This document shows positions 45,371 through 55,006 of a DNA stretch of 64,000 nucleotides, piece after piece (the stretch's first letter is position 1; each line of letters starts with the position of its first letter). A model generated the notes under the pieces. It ran no database searches and had not been told where the DNA came from. It saw only the letters and a program-made list of their open reading frames with translations. Source of the DNA: Veillonella sp. VA137 (lineage in GTDB: Bacteria > Bacillota > Negativicutes > Veillonellales > Veillonellaceae); assembly GCF_003992015.1 (NCBI RefSeq), contig NZ_RQVK01000002.1, positions 99,165-163,164 on the forward strand. The letters run 5' to 3'. The translations under genes and the position numbers were made by a program.

Positions 45371-45425
45371 CTGTATAGTGGTCATCATGTTTAGAAACAA
45401 TGAGTACAGTGGAGAACTAAGAGAT

Positions 45426-47534
45426 ATGGCAACAGAAGAAAAGAACAAACAAATTCAGTATGAACTATATATTCCCGCCCAATTTAACGAGGTAATGCGA
45501 GAGTCATTAGAATCGTTGATGGAGGATATGTTAGAAGATATAGGGAATGTGCATGAAGGGGAATCGCTGTATAAAGAAAATGGTGTCATTGACCATTGCG
45601 TACTTCGCTTTTCCATGGATGAAGGGGATGAATTCGTAGAGGAAATACTCACCTGTTTGAGAGAAGCGGGCATACCTTATGGTGCTAAGTTATATCAAAA
45701 TGGAAATGTCATTGCAGAATTAGGTAATTTACATCATATCTATGTTGTGTTGGACGCGTCATTAGGAGATGCAAAACAGTTCAAACGGCTGGATACAAAA
45801 ATTTCTAGGGCCTTGAAAGAAAATAACGTTGTCAGCGACCCCACACTACGTATTCCAGAGGGAGTGGCTATCTTTGCGTATTATGTAGCAGATAAGGATC
45901 TTGCAGTTAACACCATTGAGAAGTATCTTCGTCGAAGTGTGCTAGGAACAGGAGCTACGATCGATGTGGTAGACTCTGGCCTTACGATTCATGAACGGTT
46001 TATGACAGATATTTATAGCATCTATCGTGGGGTAGTGCCTGATTTGTGGTCTGCCATTAAAAATGAGTGGAAAGGCATCTCTTCGCAAGAGTGGATACAA
46101 TTGTTGCGCCGCTATCCAGATACGCCGGAAGGGCTTAGTTTCTTACTTAATATTGTGAATGGTACGTACCAACAGGAATACACATCCATGAAGGTCACAT
46201 TCCCTATGTTCCTCTACGAAGGCAAACGATTCTACTTGTTGTCAGCACGTCAAATGTTAGAATTTGATCTTCAAGGGCAAGATGTGATGAACATGGATAT
46301 ATTAGGGCCTGATGTAAAACCGTCACAAGTACGAGCGCCTTCTAAACAGAGAAATCTGTGCTTGTTTGCGACTACTGGGGAAGGGGAAGAGGCATCGCGT
46401 TTTTACCTTGACTATAATCCGACAAAATCCGGTCATGTAGGACAAGTGCTCTATTACGATGGGGACACGCATATGCTAGAAGTGTTGGGGCCGTCTTTCA
46501 GTCACGCCTTATTAGAGATTATGAATGAAATGTCTGACAATTTAGCGGATTCCATTCTAGAAAGCGTTATGGAACACATCATGAATTTGAATGTAGAAAC
46601 ATTGGACCTTGACAGCGATGATAATCAGCTCCTGATGAGTACTATGGTTATGCTAGCTGAAAGTACCATAGGAGATGACATTGGATCTATCTTGGAACAT
46701 GGTATGGGCCCCGTGATTGGCAGACGTGGATGTATGGGTATAGTATTGTTAGAAAATACTTCTTTTGATGTGGAACGATTTAAAAAGGATTTGCTCGCTC
46801 AATGGGATATTCTTTCTGTAACGAGTCCAGAGGGGATGAAAGTCCGTGCAGCCGTTACCATAAAAGATGTGGATACCGTCGAAGAAGAGGAGATGGAGGA
46901 GGCATACTTCTTAGTCATTGATGACTATAAAGTAATGGTAGCACCATTTTCCTTTACCATGCCGATGGAAATTGTTACGCAAGGGGCTATTCGTAATTAT
47001 CTTTGGGACGATGCATTGGATGCTGTAAGCCAACACACAAGCCATGTGGCGATTAGCATTGTAGAAGGACATGGGAAGCCATTAGAAGAAGGAAGCTTAT
47101 TAGCGAAATTACTTTCAGTGGCAACAGTGCAAACAGGAGCTACTGCTATCTATACGAATGACGTTCTCTATAAAGCGGACATATATTACAAAGAAACAGA
47201 GCGCCTACGAGATGATGTGTTACCTATGGTGAACCTAGTGTGGGTTGATATGGATTTTGAAGAAGATGGAACTATATCTTTGTATACTAATGGCATGGAA
47301 GAGTTCGGCCAATTAAATGTGGAATTCTTGCATTGTTCATGGGATCCAGAGCGTGCATGGAATTATATCCTTAGCGTGGCGGAATATGTGCTGACATCTG
47401 GGAAAGAACTAACAGACGGTGATGCTATCGGTAGAACAGAGGAAGAACAACTGATAGTTCATATCGATGAACCAGTCCATGCAGATGGATGGCGAAGTAT
47501 ACAAATTTTCTTTGATACAAGTGAAGAAGAATAA
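45426..47534 (+). CDS. SMI1/KNR4 (SUKH) plus DUF4261 protein, paralogue A
   Basis: 702 residues from ATG 45426, which aligns with the start of paralogue B at 50913. Residues 1-200 are an unrecognised region, largely shared with B. Residues 205-400 resemble SMI1/KNR4: PDTPEGLSFLLNIVNGTY, FYLLSARQMLEF and YLDYNPTKSGHVGQVLYY. Residues 430-695 match the DUF4261 pattern, with IVLLENTSFDVERFKKDL, APFSFTMPM and AIYTND. SUKH domains are common immunity proteins in polymorphic toxin systems; DUF4261 is of unknown role. No toxin gene is nearby. The frame back to 45378 has no good ribosome binding site. It is cytoplasmic, with no signal peptide. Confidence 0.72.
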   Translation: MATEEKNKQIQYELYIPAQFNEVMRESLESLMEDMLEDIGNVHEGESLYKENGVIDHCVLRFSMDEGDEFVEEILTCLREAGIPYGAKLYQNGNVIAELGNLHHIYVVLDASLGDAKQFKRLDTKISRALKENNVVSDPTLRIPEGVAIFAYYVADKDLAVNTIEKYLRRSVLGTGATIDVVDSGLTIHERFMTDIYSIYRGVVPDLWSAIKNEWKGISSQEWIQLLRRYPDTPEGLSFLLNIVNGTYQQEYTSMKVTFPMFLYEGKRFYLLSARQMLEFDLQGQDVMNMDILGPDVKPSQVRAPSKQRNLCLFATTGEGEEASRFYLDYNPTKSGHVGQVLYYDGDTHMLEVLGPSFSHALLEIMNEMSDNLADSILESVMEHIMNLNVETLDLDSDDNQLLMSTMVMLAESTIGDDIGSILEHGMGPVIGRRGCMGIVLLENTSFDVERFKKDLLAQWDILSVTSPEGMKVRAAVTIKDVDTVEEEEMEEAYFLVIDDYKVMVAPFSFTMPMEIVTQGAIRNYLWDDALDAVSQHTSHVAISIVEGHGKPLEEGSLLAKLLSVATVQTGATAIYTNDVLYKADIYYKETERLRDDVLPMVNLVWVDMDFEEDGTISLYTNGMEEFGQLNVEFLHCSWDPERAWNYILSVAEYVLTSGKELTDGDAIGRTEEEQLIVHIDEPVHADGWRSIQIFFDTSEEE

Positions 47535-47540
47535 ATAATG

Positions 47541-47572
47541 AAAGGGGCTGTAGAATAGTGACAGCCCTTTTT
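47541..47572 (+). terminator. terminator after SUKH/DUF4261 paralogue A
   Basis: AAAGGGGCTGT pairs with ACAGCCCTTTTT; the same hairpin with few changes follows paralogue B at 53014. Confidence 0.85.
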
Positions 47573-47695
47573 CTCTATGGATGGGATGGTAGCCTTAAGG
47601 GGGCCCTGTAACTTGGAGTAGAGAGTACTTTCATAGGTCTCACATATAGTGTAGGTGAGTGTAGGATCTAGATTGACCTATGCTATATAGAAAAA

Positions 47696-47725
47696 TTGCT
47701 ATATACACTCTTAAAATGGTATAAT
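47696..47725 (+). promoter_or_regulatory. promoter of mltG
   Basis: TTGCTA (47696-47701) and TATAAT (47720-47725), spacer 18. The mltG-trmR-trhP run has its own promoter because the SUKH/DUF4261 gene and its terminators separate it from ruvX. Confidence 0.7.
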
Positions 47726-47752
47726 ATAGTATTCATTGAAAAGGAGATTGCT

Positions 47753-48760
47753 GTGAAACAATATGTAAAATACATCTACGGATGTGTAGCGATTCTGTTG
47801 GCCACTGTACTTGGTGTGCTAGCAGGTATGTATTATATTCCTTGGACAGGCGGTTCTAAGGAAGAGGTAGAAACGGTTGTTATTAGTGAGAACCAAACGG
47901 GTGCAGAGATTGGCGATGTGCTCTATGAAAGAGGACTTATTACATCACCTACGGTATTCCGTGGAGCTCTGCGTTTGACGGGAACCATGGATAAGCTGCA
48001 ACATGGGTATTACCAAATCCCTCATCACTCTAGTTTGAGCGAGATTATTGGTTTGCTCCAACAAGGGCGATTACAAACGGTGAAGTTGACCATTCCAGAA
48101 GGATTTACGATCGGTGAAATTGGCAAGCGTATCGAAGAACAAGGTATCGATACGCAGTATGCTTTCATGGAATATGGCAAGACCTATACGCCGTATGAGT
48201 ACATGGTAGGTACGAAGCCTGTGACCTATCGGGTAGAAGGATTTCTATTCCCTAGCACTTATGAGATTCCTGTAGGGAGCAAAGCAGAAGATGTGATGGC
48301 TATCATGGCGGATGAAATGAATCGCCAATTGACACCGAAAATGCGCCAAGATATTGAGGCGCAGGGGATGACTATTTTTGAGTTCATCACACTAGCATCG
48401 TTAGTGGAAAAAGAAGCGAAGTTCGACGAAGATCGCCCCATCATTGCAGCAGTATTTCGTCAACGCTTGAAAACAGGTATGCCTCTAGAATCTTGCGCTA
48501 GCATCCAATACATCCTAGGCTATCCAAAACCGCTCATCACCATTGAAGATACAAAATTAGAAAGCCCATACAACACATACCTTCATAAAGGATTGCCACC
48601 GGGGCCAATTGCAAACCCAGGCATCAAATCCATGGAGGCTGTTCTCTATGCACCACCGACAGACTATCTATTCTTTGTGGCTGACAAAGAGGGGCACCAT
48701 CATTTCACAAAAACTTATGAAGAACATTTGAAAATAGTGGATCAAATTTATGAAGATTAA
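47753..48760 (+). CDS. mltG: endolytic murein transglycosylase MltG
   Basis: 335 residues from GTG 47753, set by AAAAGGAGA. One N-terminal transmembrane helix (about 5-28) is followed by a LysM-like region and the YceG domain. The catalytic glutamate is in ASLVEKEAKFDEDRP (about residue 219), and YNTYLHKGLPPGPIANPG is the C-terminal signature. It cuts nascent glycan strands at the membrane. It overlaps the methyltransferase gene by 11 bases. Confidence 0.93.
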   Translation: MKQYVKYIYGCVAILLATVLGVLAGMYYIPWTGGSKEEVETVVISENQTGAEIGDVLYERGLITSPTVFRGALRLTGTMDKLQHGYYQIPHHSSLSEIIGLLQQGRLQTVKLTIPEGFTIGEIGKRIEEQGIDTQYAFMEYGKTYTPYEYMVGTKPVTYRVEGFLFPSTYEIPVGSKAEDVMAIMADEMNRQLTPKMRQDIEAQGMTIFEFITLASLVEKEAKFDEDRPIIAAVFRQRLKTGMPLESCASIQYILGYPKPLITIEDTKLESPYNTYLHKGLPPGPIANPGIKSMEAVLYAPPTDYLFFVADKEGHHHFTKTYEEHLKIVDQIYED

Positions 48761-49346
48761 AGAGATTTTAAATGAACAACGCATTTATGCGCTTTTGCAT
48801 GATGTGCCAATTTTACGAGAATCGGAAGTAGAGCTCTTTGAAGACTTAATTGGCTTATATAAGCCAAAACGTGTTTTAGAAGTGGGCACTGCTATCGGGT
48901 ATTCTTCCTTGTTATTGGCAAAACATATGGATAAAGAAGGTCAGCTCATCACCATAGAATTAGATGATGTGCGTCATGGTATGGCGACTCATTTCATTTC
49001 ACAATCAGACTATGCAGAGAAAATCACTCTATTAAAAGGGGATGCTACAGAATTGCTCGAGGGCCTAGAAGGTCCCTTTGATTTAGTGTTTTTAGATGGT
49101 CCGAAAGGGCAGTACTTAAAGCAACTGGAGCTGATTGAACCGAAACTAGCCAAAAATGCCGTAGTGCTAGCAGATAATGTGCTGTTTCGTGGCTATGTGC
49201 GGGGAGACAAAGAACCACCACGCCGCTTTAAAACCATTGTGAAACGCTTGCAAGAGTACTTACATTATGTAGAACAAAAAGAACACTACAACACCACCAT
49301 TTACCCTATGGGAGATGGCATGAGTGTCAGTGTATGGAAAGGATAG
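48750..49346 (+). CDS. trmR: O-methyltransferase, TrmR-like
   Basis: 198 residues, class I SAM methyltransferase (methyltransf_3). The SAM motif is LEVGTAIGYSSLLLA, then ITIELDD and DLVFLDGPKGQY. In Bacillus the orthologue between mltG and the U32 peptidases (YrrM/TrmR) methylates 5-hydroxyuridine in tRNA to 5-methoxyuridine; the same order here makes that role likely. Confidence 0.87.
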   Translation: MKIKEILNEQRIYALLHDVPILRESEVELFEDLIGLYKPKRVLEVGTAIGYSSLLLAKHMDKEGQLITIELDDVRHGMATHFISQSDYAEKITLLKGDATELLEGLEGPFDLVFLDGPKGQYLKQLELIEPKLAKNAVVLADNVLFRGYVRGDKEPPRRFKTIVKRLQEYLHYVEQKEHYNTTIYPMGDGMSVSVWKG

Positions 49347-49349
49347 ATC

Positions 49350-50582
49350 ATGAAGAAACGACATATGGAATTACTAGCCCCAGCTGGTAATATGGATAAA
49401 TTGAAAATGGCCATTCGCTACGGTGCGGATGCTGTATATTGTGCAGGTCGTGCCTTTGGCTTGCGTGCAGCTAGCTCTAACTTTGATAATGATCAATTGA
49501 AAGAGGCTGTAGAATTTGTACACAGCCATGGCAAAAAAATCTATGTGACTTGTAACATCATTCCTCATAATGAGGACTTAACAGGTTTAGAAGAATACTT
49601 GCAATTCTTGGAAAGTATCAAAGTGGATGCTATCATCGTGGCAGACTTGGGGATTTTCTTGCTAGCCAAACGTGTGGCTCCGGGCTTAGAATTGCATGTA
49701 AGTACACAGGCGAATACAACAAACTATTTGACAACAGAGTTCTGGAAAGAACAAGGGGCAGCTCGTGTGGTTGTAGCGCGCGAAGTAAGTATCGAAGACA
49801 TCAAAACAATGCGTGAAAAAGCAGATATCGAAATTGAAGCTTTCGTTCACGGTGCTATGTGTATTTCATACTCTGGACGTTGCTTGCTAAGTAATTACAT
49901 GACCAACCGTGATGCGAATCGTGGGGCTTGTACACAAGCGTGCCGTTGGAAATACAATTTGGTGGAAGAAAACCGTCCCGGCGAATACTACCCAATCGAA
50001 GAAGACGAGCATGGCACATACATCTTTAATTCCAAGGATTTATGCTTGTTGAAATATATTCCCGAGTTGTATAAAGCAGGCGTAGATAGCTTGAAAATCG
50101 AAGGTCGTATGAAATCTGTACACTATGCAGCGACTGTATCTAAAGTGTATCGTGAAGCCATCGATACATTCTTAGAAGAAGGTGACGATTGGTATGTACG
50201 TGATGAATGGTATGCAGAATTAGAAAAAATCTCTCACCGTCCATACACAGAAGCCTTTGCCATGGAAAAGCCAGGAGAAGAAGCACAAAACTACGGCAAA
50301 TCTTCCAATACACAAACCCATGATTTCATTGGTCTTGTAGAAGGATACAATGCAGAAGAAGGCTATGCGTATATGGAGCAACGGAATAACTTTAAGGTAG
50401 GCGAAGAAGTAGAATTCTGCCAACCGAATGGTCCATTAGTAAAACATGTTATCACACGCATCACCGATGAAGATGGAAACGACATCGATGTGGCGAAACA
50501 TGCACAAATGAAATTACGTCTATACATCGACACACCATTGGAAGAATACTCCATGATGCGCCGTGAAACTAAGCAAAAATAA
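49350..50582 (+). CDS. trhP: U32 family protein, tRNA uridine hydroxylation (TrhP-like)
   Basis: 410 residues. MELLAPAGNMDKLKMAIRYGADAVYCAG and the U32 cysteine-rich signature EAFVHGAMCISYSGRCLLSNY with NRGACTQACRW are clear; the cysteines are those thought to bind a cluster. TrhP/YrrO makes 5-hydroxyuridine at tRNA position 34, feeding TrmR encoded just upstream. Bacillus has two U32 genes here; only one is present in this run. Peptidase annotation is historical. Confidence 0.88.
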   Translation: MKKRHMELLAPAGNMDKLKMAIRYGADAVYCAGRAFGLRAASSNFDNDQLKEAVEFVHSHGKKIYVTCNIIPHNEDLTGLEEYLQFLESIKVDAIIVADLGIFLLAKRVAPGLELHVSTQANTTNYLTTEFWKEQGAARVVVAREVSIEDIKTMREKADIEIEAFVHGAMCISYSGRCLLSNYMTNRDANRGACTQACRWKYNLVEENRPGEYYPIEEDEHGTYIFNSKDLCLLKYIPELYKAGVDSLKIEGRMKSVHYAATVSKVYREAIDTFLEEGDDWYVRDEWYAELEKISHRPYTEAFAMEKPGEEAQNYGKSSNTQTHDFIGLVEGYNAEEGYAYMEQRNNFKVGEEVEFCQPNGPLVKHVITRITDEDGNDIDVAKHAQMKLRLYIDTPLEEYSMMRRETKQK

Positions 50583-50610
50583 TGTCTTATTATATAAGGA
50601 GAGGACTAAG

Positions 50611-50835
50611 ATGCAAGAACAGGAGATTGTCTATGATCCGCAGTATGTATACTTTCAGATTGAACGACAGCATACGAATTATGTGAATCGCATTTTAGAA
50701 GGCTATGAATATGTAGGGGTGATGACCACGGTCAATGCAGATGGGTTGTGCATGGTTCGTACAACAGAATCAACCCGTGAGTTAGCAAAACAAATTTTGG
50801 AATCCTTACCTATTTCTGTGACTCTCTTGGATTAA
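50611..50835 (+). CDS. DUF4911-like small protein
   Basis: 74 residues from ATG 50611 after AAGGAGAGG. The sequence YVYFQIERQHTNYVNRILEGYEYVGVMTTV followed by LCMVRTTES recalls DUF4911 proteins of Negativicutes. It has an ACT-like alternation and no catalytic motif. It is the last gene of the mltG-trmR-trhP run. The frame from 50563 overlaps trhP and is rejected. Confidence 0.65.
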   Translation: MQEQEIVYDPQYVYFQIERQHTNYVNRILEGYEYVGVMTTVNADGLCMVRTTESTRELAKQILESLPISVTLLD

Positions 50836-50912
50836 GTAAGTTCTGAAAGAGAGGCACCATATAAGTTATACTAGTATTACGTATTGGTGAGTAGAGTGGA
50901 GAACTAAGAGAT

Positions 50913-53003
50913 ATGGCAACAGAAGAAAAGAAACAACAAATCTCGTATGAACTATATATTCCAGCCCAATTTGACGATTCCTGTAGGGCCTCCTTGGAAG
51001 TACTGATAGAACATAAATTAACAGATGTGGGTACTATCCATGAAGGAGAATCCGTGTATAAAGAAAATGGTGAAATTGATCATTGTGTATTACGGTTTTC
51101 CATGGATGAAGGAGATGAGTTAGTAGAGGAAATGATCATTTCTTTGGAAGAACTAGGCATACCATATGGTGCTAAGTTATATCAAAATGGGAATGTCATT
51201 GCAGAATTAGGCAATCTACATCACATCCATGTCGTATTAGATGCATCTTTAGGGGATGCTAAACAGTTTAAACGATTAGATACAAAAATCTCTCGGGCTT
51301 TAGAAGAAAATAATGTTGTCAGCGGTTCCACACTACGCATCCCGGAGGGAGTGGCTACCTTTACGTATTACGTCGCAGATAAGGATCTCGCTATTAGTAC
51401 TATCGAAAAGTACCTTCGTAGAAGTACACTGGGAAAAGGGGCTACTATCGATGTGGTGGACTCTGGTCTTACCATTCATGAGCGATATATGACAGATATA
51501 TCTCGCGTGTATCGAGGGTTAGTACCTGATGTATGGAATGTCATTCAAAGTGAGTGGAAAGGAATATCTCCGCAAGAATGGATGAACTTATTGCGACGAT
51601 ATCCTCATACACCAGAGGGACTAAGCTTCTTGCTTAATGTAGTAAATGGGACATACCAAAAGGAATATACGTCGTTAAAAGCTACATTCCCTATGTTTAT
51701 GTATGATGATAAACAATTCTATTTATTATCAGCTCGTCAAATGTTAGAATTTGATCTTCAAGGACGAGATGTGATGAATATGGATATCCTGGGGCCCGAT
51801 GTAAAACCAACACAAGTACGAGCGTCTTCTAAACAGAGAGATTTATGCCTGTTTGCAGCTACTGGTGAAGGAGAACAGGCATCCCGTTTGTACATCGATT
51901 ATAATCCAACGAAATCTGGCACTGTGGGACAAATTATCTATTTTAATGGAGATACGAATATATTGACTCTATTAGGGGCGTCTTTCAGTGAAGCCTTATT
52001 GGAGCTCATGAAGGAACAATCGAATGATGTAGGGGATTATTTAATTGAAAGCATCATACAGAAAACGATGAGCCTTGATATAGATATGGCGGATGTACAA
52101 AGTGCTGAGAATCAACTATTATTTGATGCAATGCGTAATTTGGCTGAAAGAATCTTGGAAAGCACCGGTGGCATAGGACCTATGGTTGGTAAACGTGGCT
52201 TTATGGGCATGGTGCTGTTGGACAATGCAGAGTTCGATGTGAAACGTTTTAAGAAAGATTTGCTTAGCAAATGGGATATTGAATCCATAACAAGTCCGGA
52301 GGGGATGAAGGTCCGAGCAGCCATTGCCACAAAAGATGTAGATTCCGTGGAAGAAGAGGATATGGAAGAAGCACACTTTTTAGTGATTGATGACTATAAA
52401 GTAGTGGTGGCACCATTTTCCTTTGCCATGCCGATGGAAGCTGTTATGCAGGGGGCTACTCGAAATTATCTTTGGGAAGATGCATTGGATGCAGTGCTTC
52501 ATCATACAAGCCATGTGGCGATTAGCATTGTAGAAGCTCCTGGCAAGCCGTTAGAAGAAGGAATTTTATTAGCGAAATTGCTTTCAGTGGCGACAGAGCA
52601 AACGGGAGCTAGTGCTATATATACAAATGGCGTTCTGTACGAAGCGAAAAAGTACCACGAGGAGACCGAACAGTTACGAGATGATATGTTACCTATGGCG
52701 AATCTAATTTGGGTAGATATGGATTTTGAAGATGATGGTACTATTTCCTTGTCCACTAGTGGTATGGAACTGTTCAAGCAACTCAATATTGAGCTTTTAC
52801 ATTGTCCGTGGGAACCGGAAAAAGCTTGGAATTATGCGCTAACTGTAGCAGACTATATTTTGACATCAGATACAAAGGTGCAAGATGGTGATTCCGTTGG
52901 TAGAACTGAGGAAGAACGAATGACAGTTCATATTAAAGAGCCGGTCCATGCAGATGGATTGCAAAGTATACAAATTTTCTTTGATGAAAGTGAAGAAGAA
53001 TAA
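50913..53003 (+). CDS. SMI1/KNR4 (SUKH) plus DUF4261 protein, paralogue B
   Basis: 696 residues, with the same three-part layout as paralogue A: an unrecognised N-terminus (1-200), an SMI1/KNR4-like middle (205-400) and DUF4261 (425-690). Long stretches such as PYGAKLYQNGNVIAELGN are identical in both copies, while the region around residues 400-425 and several surface loops differ. The bases just upstream (GTGGAGAACTAAGAGAT) and the terminator are also shared, so a whole gene unit was duplicated. The divergent segments are where partner specificity could lie, if it is an immunity-type protein. Confidence 0.72.
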   Translation: MATEEKKQQISYELYIPAQFDDSCRASLEVLIEHKLTDVGTIHEGESVYKENGEIDHCVLRFSMDEGDELVEEMIISLEELGIPYGAKLYQNGNVIAELGNLHHIHVVLDASLGDAKQFKRLDTKISRALEENNVVSGSTLRIPEGVATFTYYVADKDLAISTIEKYLRRSTLGKGATIDVVDSGLTIHERYMTDISRVYRGLVPDVWNVIQSEWKGISPQEWMNLLRRYPHTPEGLSFLLNVVNGTYQKEYTSLKATFPMFMYDDKQFYLLSARQMLEFDLQGRDVMNMDILGPDVKPTQVRASSKQRDLCLFAATGEGEQASRLYIDYNPTKSGTVGQIIYFNGDTNILTLLGASFSEALLELMKEQSNDVGDYLIESIIQKTMSLDIDMADVQSAENQLLFDAMRNLAERILESTGGIGPMVGKRGFMGMVLLDNAEFDVKRFKKDLLSKWDIESITSPEGMKVRAAIATKDVDSVEEEDMEEAHFLVIDDYKVVVAPFSFAMPMEAVMQGATRNYLWEDALDAVLHHTSHVAISIVEAPGKPLEEGILLAKLLSVATEQTGASAIYTNGVLYEAKKYHEETEQLRDDMLPMANLIWVDMDFEDDGTISLSTSGMELFKQLNIELLHCPWEPEKAWNYALTVADYILTSDTKVQDGDSVGRTEEERMTVHIKEPVHADGLQSIQIFFDESEEE

Positions 53004-53013
53004 ATACATGATG

Positions 53014-53046
53014 AAAGGGGCTGTAGAACTGTAACAGCTCCTTTTG
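53014..53046 (+). terminator. terminator after SUKH/DUF4261 paralogue B
   Basis: AAAGGGGCTGT/ACAGCTCCTTTT with a short loop, matching the hairpin at 47541-47572. Confidence 0.8.
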
Positions 53047-53173
53047 TTGCGTACGCAGTTGTAAAGTGTTGTTCGTATAAAAGCATAAAGTGCCTTGTTA
53101 ATGGGGCTAAAGGTGTTCAATTTGGACTTGTAATGTGAGATTAGAAAAAAATAAATAAATTATAAAAAAATAC

Positions 53174-53202
53174 TTGCATAGATGTAAGGGATATGATATT
53201 AT
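53174..53202 (+). promoter_or_regulatory. promoter of the tRNA cluster
   Basis: TTGCAT (53174-53179) and TATTAT (53197-53202) with a 17-base spacer, about 85 bases before tRNA-Pro. Confidence 0.6.
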
Positions 53203-53292
53203 ATATTTGTTGTTACAGTAAGTAACAAACGGTAGCGAAACAGTGTTTCCCAAGGACAGTTAAGATGATTCGTTACTATGGATGGAAGATAT

Positions 53293-53369
53293 CGGGGCAT
53301 AGCGCAGTTTGGTAGCGCACCTGGCTTGGGACCAGGGGGTCGCAGGTTCGAATCCTGCTGCTCCGACCA
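53293..53369 (+). tRNA. tRNA-Pro (anticodon TGG)
   Basis: A complete cloverleaf with acceptor stem CGGGGCA, anticodon loop CTTGGGA giving TGG, T loop GTTCGAATC and encoded CCA. Confidence 0.96.
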
Positions 53370-53380
53370 TTTTCTTATGT

Positions 53381-53454
53381 GCGGGTGTAGCTCAATGGTA
53401 GAGCCCCAGCCTTCCAAGCTGGTTGCGAGGGTTCGATTCCCTTCACCCGCTCCA
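53381..53454 (+). tRNA. tRNA-Gly (anticodon TCC)
   Basis: Acceptor stem GCGGGTG, anticodon loop CTTCCAA giving TCC, T loop GTTCGATTC and encoded CCA; 11 bases after tRNA-Pro. Confidence 0.96.
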
Positions 53455-53557
53455 CTTATACATGTGCTTGTATTTAATACGTTCCCATACAGAGACAATG
53501 TCTATGTGATGGGTTATTTTATTATTTACAGTAAAAATACATGACATAACTACATAT

Positions 53558-53634
<77 letters not shown>

Positions 53635-53637
53635 CGT

Positions 53638-53676
53638 AAAAAAGCGGATAGTTCAGATTGAGCTATCCGCTTTTTT
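53638..53676 (+). terminator. terminator after the tRNA cluster
   Basis: AAAAAAGCGGATAG pairs with CTATCCGCTTTTTT around TTCAGATTGAG; it may mark the first bases of the element or the end of the host cluster. Confidence 0.88.
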
Positions 53677-53732
53677 GTATAGTTTTTAGTAATTATTTTA
53701 GTAGAAAAGAAATAGTTAGTAGGAGAGATTAA

Positions 53733-54992
53733 ATGATTAATGTGTATTTAGATAGCAACATATATATTCAAGAGAAGTATGGCCTTAATAATTCGTATTT
53801 CCTTTTGCTAAATCAACTTATTCAAACTCATGAAATTAGATTGTTATATTCAAATGTAACAAAAGGTGAAGTTTTCTATCATTTAAGAGAATCTGTAGAG
53901 TCTGCAGTAACGGCTTATAATAAAGCACAATCAGAGTTTTATAAAGCATATGCTCATTATGGGAGGTTCGAATATTCAAAATTGAAGACTGAGACGGAAA
54001 TTTCTATATTAGAAAATGAGTTTAATAAATTTTGGGGACAAGAAAATTCTTTAGAACTTTTATTAAATAATATTGATATTAATAATATACTCTTAGCACA
54101 TTTCAATATAGAGTATCCATTTGAGAAGAAAAAAAGAAATGAATTTAAAGATGCATTTATGATTGAAGGGATTAAATTATTTATAAGAGAACATAATGAA
54201 CAGGTTTATTTGATTACACAGGATAATGGTGTTATTCAAGCTGTTAAGGATGAACCTAATATAAAAATTTTTGAATCATTAGAAAAGTTTTCAAGTGCTG
54301 ATGAAATAAAAGCATTATATGATAACTCGTATGTAGATTTATTGAATAGGTATATAAATCGTGAAGACATTAAAAAGAAGTTTCTACGTGTGTTAGAGAA
54401 TAGTGAACTTATTAGGATAGGTGAATTTGATTATGAAGTAGAATTATTTGATATTGATGGACTATCTATAGTAGTTGATTTTGCAACTTGCAATAATCAA
54501 GATAACATTCAGGCCAATCTTATGCTTATAATTGATTACTCAATAGAGGCTTCTTATATAGATATAGAGAATTCAACTTATGATCCTGAAGACAAATGTT
54601 TTATCTATAAAAAATACATTTATTTATCTGAAAAACATAAAAAAAATATTTCTGTGGATTTAGATTTTATTCTTAAACATGATGGTACATTTAATATACA
54701 AAATGATATTGGATCAGTAAAAGACTTAAGTGTAATTGAATTAGATGATGAGTCATTAGTAGATGAACCGATAATAGATATGGACGAAGGCTTAGAATAT
54801 GCAGAAATGTTGGAGGATGATTATTATTATCAAGGTTCTTTTCTAGAAAACGATGATAGAATAGATCAATATTCTTGTGAGAACTGTTCATCTCCTGTTG
54901 ATGAAACTACCGCTAAACTTGCATTAAATAAACAAGAGCGAATCCTATGTGATGCTTGTTTGTCTAATTACAATTCCGATGATGAATTGTAA
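53733..54992 (+). CDS. PIN-like nuclease (DUF4935-type) with C-terminal zinc ribbon
   Basis: 419 residues. The first 175 form a PIN-like domain: the N-terminal acid in VYLDSNIYIQ, a second acid in NVTKGEVFYHL, then KDAFMIEGIKLF and YLITQDNGVI supply the other acidic residues. The middle (about 210-330) is beta-rich and unrecognised. Acidic residues are abundant from 340 to 380, and CENC and CDAC (Cys 382, 385, 406, 409) form a zinc ribbon at the end. PIN/DUF4935 proteins are RNases and several are linked to toxin or defence roles. It is AT-rich like the rest of the element. No antitoxin gene is adjacent; it may act alone. TAGGAGAGAT precedes the ATG. Confidence 0.65.
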   Translation: MINVYLDSNIYIQEKYGLNNSYFLLLNQLIQTHEIRLLYSNVTKGEVFYHLRESVESAVTAYNKAQSEFYKAYAHYGRFEYSKLKTETEISILENEFNKFWGQENSLELLLNNIDINNILLAHFNIEYPFEKKKRNEFKDAFMIEGIKLFIREHNEQVYLITQDNGVIQAVKDEPNIKIFESLEKFSSADEIKALYDNSYVDLLNRYINREDIKKKFLRVLENSELIRIGEFDYEVELFDIDGLSIVVDFATCNNQDNIQANLMLIIDYSIEASYIDIENSTYDPEDKCFIYKKYIYLSEKHKKNISVDLDFILKHDGTFNIQNDIGSVKDLSVIELDDESLVDEPIIDMDEGLEYAEMLEDDYYYQGSFLENDDRIDQYSCENCSSPVDETTAKLALNKQERILCDACLSNYNSDDEL

Positions 54993-55006
54993 TTTAAGCA
55001 GAGGGT

